Source: Candidatus Brocadiia bacterium (lineage in GTDB: Bacteria > Planctomycetota > MHYJ01 > WSZJ01). From it: a stretch of 9,259 nt of DNA. Shown here in pieces: positions 4,759-9,259 of the stretch. A model generated the notes under the pieces. That model was not told where the DNA came from and ran no database searches. It saw only the letters and a program-made list of their open reading frames with translations. Each line of letters opens with the position of its first letter. The first letter of the stretch is position 1. The stretch lies in contig JABWAY010000157.1 in the NCBI GenBank assembly GCA_013360825.1, forward strand, positions 1 to 9,259. The letters are read 5' to 3'. The translations under genes and the position numbers were made by a program.

Positions 4759-7383
4759 ATGAAGCGACCCCTGTTCTGCGCCGCGCTGATTCTCGCGGTT
4801 CTCGGGCCCCGGACGGCGCGTGGGGACCGTGCGGGCGCGGAGAAGTTCGTGGAGGAGGGTCGGCGGCTGACCGAGGCGCGCGACCTGTCCGGGGCGGAGC
4901 GGGCGTTTTCGGGCGCGATCGAGCAGGATCCCGGGTGGGCCGAGGGATGGGGCCGCCGCGGACAGGTCCGCCGCATGTCCTCGAGGCTGCGGGACGCCCT
5001 CCAGGACCTGGCGCGGGCGGTGGAACTCGACCCGAAGGACGGGGAATGGCGGATCCAGCGGGTCCAGGCGTGGCTCACGCTCGACCAGGTCCCGGAGGCG
5101 CTGGAGGACGCCGAGGTGCTGAAGTCGATCGACCCGAATCCCAGCTACCTGACCGCGCTCGGCGCCGCCCAGATCCGTGCGGGGCAGATCGACCGCGGTC
5201 TCGAGTCCCAGGCGGCGGCGCTGGAGCAGGCCGGCGGGCATCCGATGCTCCGCGTGCGGGCGGAAGGATTCCTGCTCAAGGGGGAGTGGGACGCGGCGCT
5301 GAAGGAGATCGACGACCGGGAGGCCGGCGGGGTCAGGGAGGCGGCGCACTGGTACTTCCGGACGGTGGCGCTGGTGGAGAAGGGGGACTACGAGGGCGCG
5401 GCGAAGGCGGTCGAGGGGGCCCGCTCGGTCTCGCGTGGGACGATCGCGGTCCTGTCGGCGGCCTATCTCGCGGCGACGCCCGAGGCGGGGGCGCATGCCT
5501 CCCGGGACCGGGCCGTCGCGGACTGCGCGCTCGCGGCAAAGGACCACCATGACTCCCTGGTCCTGAACGCCTGGGCGCGGGCGCTCTGGCTGGCCGGGCG
5601 GGCGCGGGAGTGCCTGGACCTTCTTTCCACGCGGGGCCGGCGGGCGAATTTCGGGACGAATTTCTGGCTCGGGGCGTCGTACTGGAAGCTCGGGGAGTTC
5701 GCGGAGGCCCGCGCCGTCCTGCGGGATGCCTGGCGCCTCAATCCCTACCTCGTCCGCCATGCGGCGCGGATGGACGGCTTCCGGGAATTCGTCGCCGGGA
5801 TCGACCGGGAGATGGCCGCGGAACGGCCGGCGGAGGAGGACCGCGGCCGGCTCGGCTACGAGCTCGCCACGCACCTCCTCACGGTCGCGGAGATCGAAAC
5901 CCTCGTCCGCCGGTACCGCTTCGAGGCCGCCGCTTCCGAATACGAGAAACTGCGGCTGACGATCGCCTCCGCGGTGCGGCGCACGGAGGTGGACGCCCGG
6001 CTTCCCGAGATCCGGGCGATGGCATCGGCGCACGGGCGGGTGCTCGCGGCGGTGAAGGCGTCCCCGGGGAAGCTGAAGACCCGGGCGGGATCGATCGACC
6101 TGGCGATCCAGGCCGCGGATGGGGAGGCCTTCGACTTCACGATCCGGGGCGGGAGCGGGCGCTACCCGTGGGCGTATCTCGGGATCGGCGCGTACTGCGA
6201 GCTCGCGTCGGCGCAGGCGCTGCCGGTCGAGGATCTGTTCGGGCTGGGGTGCCTGGCCTACGAAGCGGGGGACGAGGCGCTGTCGGTGACGCTGTTCGAA
6301 TCGGCCCAGAAGAAGGACCCGGGGGTCCGCGGGCGCGTGACGGGGTTCCTGGCGCGGCGCAGGGGGGCGGCGGCCCCGGAGGGCGGGTTCGTGTCCTGGC
6401 GCGGGGCCTGGGTGACCCCGGATGAAAAGAAAAACCTCGAGAAGGGCCTGGCGCGCTGGCAGGATCGGTGGGTCAGCGCGAGGGACCGCGACCAGCTCGC
6501 ACGCGGGATGACCCTGGTCGGCGGGAAATGGGTCGCCGCGGACGAAGCGGAACTCACCCGCCTCGGCTACCGGAAGTACAGGGACCGATGGATGTCAGGA
6601 GACGACCTGGCCGCGCTCCGGCGGCAGTGGCCGGACGCCTGGACCGCGGAGACCGCGCACTGGCAGGTCCGCTCGAACGAGGGCGAGGCCTTCGCGATGG
6701 AGCTCGCGGACGCGCTCGAAGCCGCCTGGACCGAGATGAACGCGGAGTTCGGCGCCGCCCCGCGCGGGCCCGCCCGCCGCCTCCAGGCATTCGCGTTCCG
6801 GTCGTACGAGGACTACCGCGCCTGCTGCGTCGATTCCCAGGCCCAGTCCCACCTGAACGCCGCCGGCTTCGCGCGCCGGGACGCCGCGCTCGCCGCGGGA
6901 TGGAACAAGACCGGCAACCGGAGGCAGTTCCTCCAGACCATGCTCCACGAGGCAGCACACCTCTTCTACGCCCTCTCCTTCCCGGATGCGAAACCCCCGT
7001 CGTTCCACGCGGAAGGGCTCGCCACCTGGTTCGAACAGGCCGACTGGAACGGCAAGTCCTGGACTTTCGCCCACGTCTCCGAAAGCCGCATCCCCTTCGT
7101 CCGCAGCGCCATGAAGTCCGGGCGCCACATCCCCCTCGCCGAGCTCCTCGCGCTCGACGGCCTCGACCTCATCAACCGCGACTCCCCGCGCACGCTCCTG
7201 TTCTACGCGGAATGCTGGGCGCTCCATTACTTCCTCGCGCGCACCGACAACACCGCCTGGCGGGACGGCTACGCGGCCTGGCGGACCCACATCGCCGGCG
7301 GCGGCGCCGATCCCCTCACGCGCTTCCTCCCCGATCCTGCCGCCTTCGAGGCGGACTGGATCCGCTTCGTCCTCGGCCTGTGA
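4759..7383 (+). CDS. Secreted TPR / 20-residue-repeat / DUF1570-like zinc metallopeptidase, copy 3
   Basis: This is a complete 874-residue protein and the most diverged of the three. From HEAAH to AECW it is 51/91 identical to copy 2. The ATG at 4759 starts a signal peptide (MKRP, hydrophobic core, likely cut after TARG at residue 22). No Shine-Dalgarno precedes it, but a CATAAT hexamer ends 8 nt before the ATG, which suggests leaderless translation. Residues about 25-160 are TPR-like, and D361 opens the same conserved block as in copy 2. Residues 541-624 are the four 20-residue repeats, with W551, W571, W591 and W611. The metal site is H730, E731, H734 (HEAAH) and E752 (AEGLA). The last third of the gene uses mostly C-ending codons, whereas copies 1 and 2 use G-ending codons at homologous places. 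The stop codon overlaps the next start by 4 bp, so this copy probably heads an operon with the two genes downstream. Confidence 0.9.
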   Translation: MKRPLFCAALILAVLGPRTARGDRAGAEKFVEEGRRLTEARDLSGAERAFSGAIEQDPGWAEGWGRRGQVRRMSSRLRDALQDLARAVELDPKDGEWRIQRVQAWLTLDQVPEALEDAEVLKSIDPNPSYLTALGAAQIRAGQIDRGLESQAAALEQAGGHPMLRVRAEGFLLKGEWDAALKEIDDREAGGVREAAHWYFRTVALVEKGDYEGAAKAVEGARSVSRGTIAVLSAAYLAATPEAGAHASRDRAVADCALAAKDHHDSLVLNAWARALWLAGRARECLDLLSTRGRRANFGTNFWLGASYWKLGEFAEARAVLRDAWRLNPYLVRHAARMDGFREFVAGIDREMAAERPAEEDRGRLGYELATHLLTVAEIETLVRRYRFEAAASEYEKLRLTIASAVRRTEVDARLPEIRAMASAHGRVLAAVKASPGKLKTRAGSIDLAIQAADGEAFDFTIRGGSGRYPWAYLGIGAYCELASAQALPVEDLFGLGCLAYEAGDEALSVTLFESAQKKDPGVRGRVTGFLARRRGAAAPEGGFVSWRGAWVTPDEKKNLEKGLARWQDRWVSARDRDQLARGMTLVGGKWVAADEAELTRLGYRKYRDRWMSGDDLAALRRQWPDAWTAETAHWQVRSNEGEAFAMELADALEAAWTEMNAEFGAAPRGPARRLQAFAFRSYEDYRACCVDSQAQSHLNAAGFARRDAALAAGWNKTGNRRQFLQTMLHEAAHLFYALSFPDAKPPSFHAEGLATWFEQADWNGKSWTFAHVSESRIPFVRSAMKSGRHIPLAELLALDGLDLINRDSPRTLLFYAECWALHYFLARTDNTAWRDGYAAWRTHIAGGGADPLTRFLPDPAAFEADWIRFVLGL
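6379..6630 (+). repeat. Four in-frame 20-residue Trp/Tyr repeats, copy 3
   Basis: Residues 541-624 of copy 3. W551, W571, W591 and W611 fall at the same residue numbers as in copy 2, so no indel has entered the unit length despite strong divergence elsewhere. Extra Trp residues occur at 547 and 567. Confidence 0.85.
7380..7383 (+). other. Stop-start overlap GTGA joining copy 3 to the small protein
   Basis: The GTG start of the 190-residue protein shares bases with the TGA of copy 3. This layout usually means translational coupling by reinitiation, and it places the secreted peptidase and the small protein on one transcript. Confidence 0.65.
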
Positions 7384-7952
7384 CCGCCGCCACGCCCCTG
7401 GCGGACTACCTCCGGTGGTGCGCATCCGCTCCCGCGGAGTTCCGCGAGGGCGGCAGGGTCCGCACCCGGGCGGTCGTCGCCGACCTCGTCGAAACCCTGT
7501 TCGGTGCTCCGCCACCGGCCGGATTCCTGGACGCCTTCACGCCCAGAGACCGGACTCCGGCAGAGGAGAACCGGCTCCGGTGGGTCCTCGCCGCCTGCCA
7601 CGTGCTCTGGCACCCCGCCCTCCGCGGCTCGCCGCTTCCACGGACCGCCATCGAACGGCTGCTGGTGCAGGAGATGGCGGCTCTCGCTTCCGTGTCCGGC
7701 GCCGGGGTTCTGGCGACGCAGCAGGAGCGGCGGGAGGAGCTGATCCGGCGGGTGCTTCGGGCGGGCGGGATGCGGCTTCCGGGGGAGGGGGAGCGCGAGG
7801 CGGTCGAGCGGCTCGGGCAGGTGGATTCGGTGGAGCGCAAGCGCCTGGAGGGGGAGGCGTCGCGGCGGGAGGGGGCGGAGAGGGCGCGGCGGGAGGCGGA
7901 GTTGCGGAAGCGGCAGGCGGCGGAGGCGGCGTCGAAGGCGAACTATGAGTAG
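7380..7952 (+). CDS. Small helical protein of unknown function with a charged C-terminal helix, coupled to the genes on both sides
   Basis: This 190-residue protein starts at a GTG inside the stop region of copy 3 (GTGA overlap). No other start codon is convincing and no clear SD is present, so translation by reinitiation after copy 3 is likely. I do not recognise the family. There is no signal peptide or membrane segment, so it should be cytoplasmic. Residues 1-130 look mostly helical and contain well-formed amphipathic stretches (LADYLRW near 7-13, RWVLAACHVLWHP at 67-79, ERREELIRRVLRAGG at 116-130). Residues about 149-187 are almost all Glu, Arg, Lys and Ala and should form a coiled coil or single long helix. 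The sequence looks like a real protein rather than a shadow: hydrophobic residues are spaced regularly and both ends overlap genes in the way operon members do. A role as partner or adaptor of the adenylating enzyme downstream is a guess from position alone. Confidence 0.75.
   Translation: MTAATPLADYLRWCASAPAEFREGGRVRTRAVVADLVETLFGAPPPAGFLDAFTPRDRTPAEENRLRWVLAACHVLWHPALRGSPLPRTAIERLLVQEMAALASVSGAGVLATQQERREELIRRVLRAGGMRLPGEGEREAVERLGQVDSVERKRLEGEASRREGAERARREAELRKRQAAEAASKANYE
7945..7952 (+). other. Start-stop overlap ATGAGTAG joining the small protein to the adenylating enzyme
   Basis: The ATG of the PaaK-like gene lies 5 bases before the TAG of the preceding gene, in another frame, so the coding regions overlap by 8 bp. 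This supports a shared mRNA and coupled translation. Confidence 0.7.
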
Positions 7953-9259
7953 GCGCGCGGCGGGGGCGGCGTTGCGGGGGCGGAATCCGCTGGCCACGGC
8001 GCGGTCGGAGGCGCTGTTGAAGCGGATGAGGGAGCACCGGGATGCGCCGCGGTGGAACTACGTCTGTGGGGACCGGATTGAGCGCGGGGACCTGAGGTGG
8101 CTGGAGGGGTTCCGGGAGGATCTGGGGACGCGGCGGGGCGGGGCGGGGGACGGGGTTCCTCCGCCGCGGGTGCTGGCGGCGCTGGCGGCGGCGATGCCGC
8201 GGGTGCAGGCGTGGAGGCATGCGGTCGGTACGGGGGTGGACCTGGCGGCGGACTGGGTGCGGGTGCCGACGATGTCGCGGGAGGATCTGGCGACGCGGCC
8301 TGGGGCGTTCATGCCGGACGGGGAGGACCTGGCGCGGATGGTGGTGCATCCGACGAGCGGGACGACGGGGCATGCGATCCTGATTCCGCATCATCCGGCG
8401 GCGGGGTCGGCGTACTGCCCGATGCTGGAGACGGCGATGGCGGCGCACGGGGTGCGGCCGCGGTTTTCGGACGACGCGGTGGGGTGCCTGCAGGTGGGGG
8501 CGCTGGCGCGGACGATCACGTATGCGACGGTCCATGCCGTGTGGGGGAACAGCGGGTTTGCGAAGATCAATCTTCGCGAGGGGGAGTGGCCGCGGGAGGG
8601 GGCGGCAGCGCGGTGGATGGCGGAGATGGCGGCGCCGGTCCTGACGGCGACGCCGGCCACGCTGGCCGAGATGATCCGCATGGAGCTTCCGGTCCGGCCG
8701 CTGGCGATCGTGTCCACGGCGACGGCGCTGACGCCGGCGCTGCGCGACCGGGTGCGGCGGCTGTACGGGTGCCCGGTGATCGACTGGTACTCGCTGATCG
8801 AGACCGGGCCGCTGGCGTATGCCTGCCGGGAGGGGGATCTGCACGTGCTGCCGCACGACGTGCACGTCGAGGTGATCGACGGGCGGGGCAGGCCGGCGGG
8901 GGCGGGGCGGCGCGGCGAGATCTGCGTCAGCGGCGGGCGGAATCCCTACCTGCCGCTTCTCCGGTACCGCACCGGGGACCGGGCGCGGCTCGAGAGGAAG
9001 GCCTGCGCCTGCGGGGATCCCGCGCCGCGCCTCCTCGACTTCGAGGGGCGCGAATCCGTGACGCTGCGGGCGGAGGACGGGAGCGCGGTCGTGCCGGTGG
9101 ATGTCTCCCGCGTCCTGCGGGACTGGCCGATCGTGCAGCACCGGCTGGTGCAGCGCGCGGACCGCTCGATCGACGTGGACCTCCGGCCGTTCGCGGGGGG
9201 GCGGATCGACACCGGCGCGGTCGCGGCGGCGCTCCGCGGGATCTTCGGCGCCGGGGCGA
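7945..9259 (+). CDS. Adenylate-forming enzyme, PaaK/CapK (phenylacetate-CoA ligase)-like, 3' end outside window
   Basis: The frame is open from the ATG at 7945 to the window edge, giving 438 residues with no stop. The ATG overlaps the previous gene by 8 bp (ATGAGTAG), and AAGG lies 6 nt upstream as a weak SD. Motifs of the acyl-adenylate superfamily appear in order: the phosphate-binding loop TSGTTG at residues 137-142, the nucleotide-binding DWYSLIETG with Y282 and E286, and RYRTGD at 340-345, whose Asp normally contacts the ribose. Then CACG (C354, C356) and a Gly-Arg hinge at 368-369 follow, as in PaaK- and CapK-like ligases. The family activates a carboxylic acid with ATP and usually passes it to CoA. 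The start of the C-terminal domain is present, but the end, where a catalytic lysine might lie, is cut off. FEGRES replaces the more usual GR..D hinge ending. The substrate cannot be read from sequence, so phenylacetate itself should not be assumed. Confidence 0.85.
   Translation, partial: MSRRAAGAALRGRNPLATARSEALLKRMREHRDAPRWNYVCGDRIERGDLRWLEGFREDLGTRRGGAGDGVPPPRVLAALAAAMPRVQAWRHAVGTGVDLAADWVRVPTMSREDLATRPGAFMPDGEDLARMVVHPTSGTTGHAILIPHHPAAGSAYCPMLETAMAAHGVRPRFSDDAVGCLQVGALARTITYATVHAVWGNSGFAKINLREGEWPREGAAARWMAEMAAPVLTATPATLAEMIRMELPVRPLAIVSTATALTPALRDRVRRLYGCPVIDWYSLIETGPLAYACREGDLHVLPHDVHVEVIDGRGRPAGAGRRGEICVSGGRNPYLPLLRYRTGDRARLERKACACGDPAPRLLDFEGRESVTLRAEDGSAVVPVDVSRVLRDWPIVQHRLVQRADRSIDVDLRPFAGGRIDTGAVAAALRGIFGAGA
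8560..8577. repeat. Perfect 8-bp inverted repeat inside the PaaK-like gene
   Basis: GCGAAGAT and ATCTTCGC are separated by CA, within codons for AKINLRE. It stands out as an AT-richer patch in G-rich coding DNA. It could be a binding site or chance. Confidence 0.35.

Larger units (their letters stand above)
2..7383 (+). repeat. Head-to-tail array of three paralogous peptidase genes
   Basis: Three genes of the same length class and domain order follow each other with gaps of 70 and 61 bp. Copies 1 and 2 share stretches of identical DNA, for example 31 bp at 1801-1831 and 4502-4532 in the segment encoding KALLFYAECW. Copy 3 no longer matches exactly there. This fits an older duplication giving copy 3 and a later one (or gene conversion) relating copies 1 and 2. 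More copies could lie left of the window. Confidence 0.9.

Noticed and set aside
1983..5078. Antisense open frame of about 1,031 codons across copy 2
   Set aside because: Its product is dominated by Arg, Pro, His and Leu with no motif. It is the mirror of a GC-rich coding gene whose third-position G/C removes antisense stops.
4684..6033. Antisense open frame over the start of copy 3
   Set aside because: Arg/Pro-rich shadow of copy 3; no SD, no domain, and it overlaps a well-supported gene completely.
6468..7379. Upstream extension of the small protein to an ATG at 6468
   Set aside because: That part is Arg/Pro-rich shadow of copy 3. The credible protein begins at the GTG at 7380.
7537..9141. 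Antisense open frame of 534 codons over the small gene and the PaaK-like gene
   Set aside because: Poly-Pro/Arg/His composition, while the + strand shows ordered adenylate-forming motifs in the same DNA.

Overview
This is a very GC-rich bacterial window (roughly 70% GC by eye), densely coded on the + strand only. It holds five genes, of which the first and last run off the window edges. Long secreted proteins that join tetratricopeptide (TPR) repeats to a DUF1570-like HExxH metallopeptidase domain are typical of Planctomycetota, so a high-GC planctomycete or close relative is the best guess. This rests on family habit and composition, not on a marker gene.

Positions 2-7383 hold a head-to-tail array of three paralogous genes. 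Each encodes, in order, a signal peptide (seen in copies 2 and 3), N-terminal and central TPR-like helical repeats, a conserved middle region of unknown function, four exact 20-residue Trp/Tyr repeats, and a C-terminal zinc-metallopeptidase domain (HEAAH plus a downstream Glu). Copies 1 and 2 appear to align without gaps over the shared part and are closer to each other than to copy 3. All three keep the metal and catalytic residues. The upstream intergenic gaps of copies 2 and 3 each carry a -10-like hexamer followed by the same CCCGC. They also each carry a GC-rich inverted repeat with a 10-nt loop. Copy 3 seems to be transcribed almost leaderless.

Positions 7380-9259 continue without a gap. 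A 190-residue protein of unknown function starts at a GTG overlapping the copy 3 stop codon by 4 bp. An adenylate-forming enzyme of the PaaK (phenylacetate-CoA ligase)/CapK type starts 8 bp before the end of that gene and runs off the right edge. The overlaps suggest that copy 3, the small protein and the adenylating enzyme share one mRNA. A secreted peptidase and two apparently cytoplasmic proteins make an odd set, and no pathway can be named from the sequence.

No tRNA, rRNA, insertion sequence, CRISPR array or integrase was seen. The only non-coding stretches are the gaps at 1997-2066 and 4698-4758.
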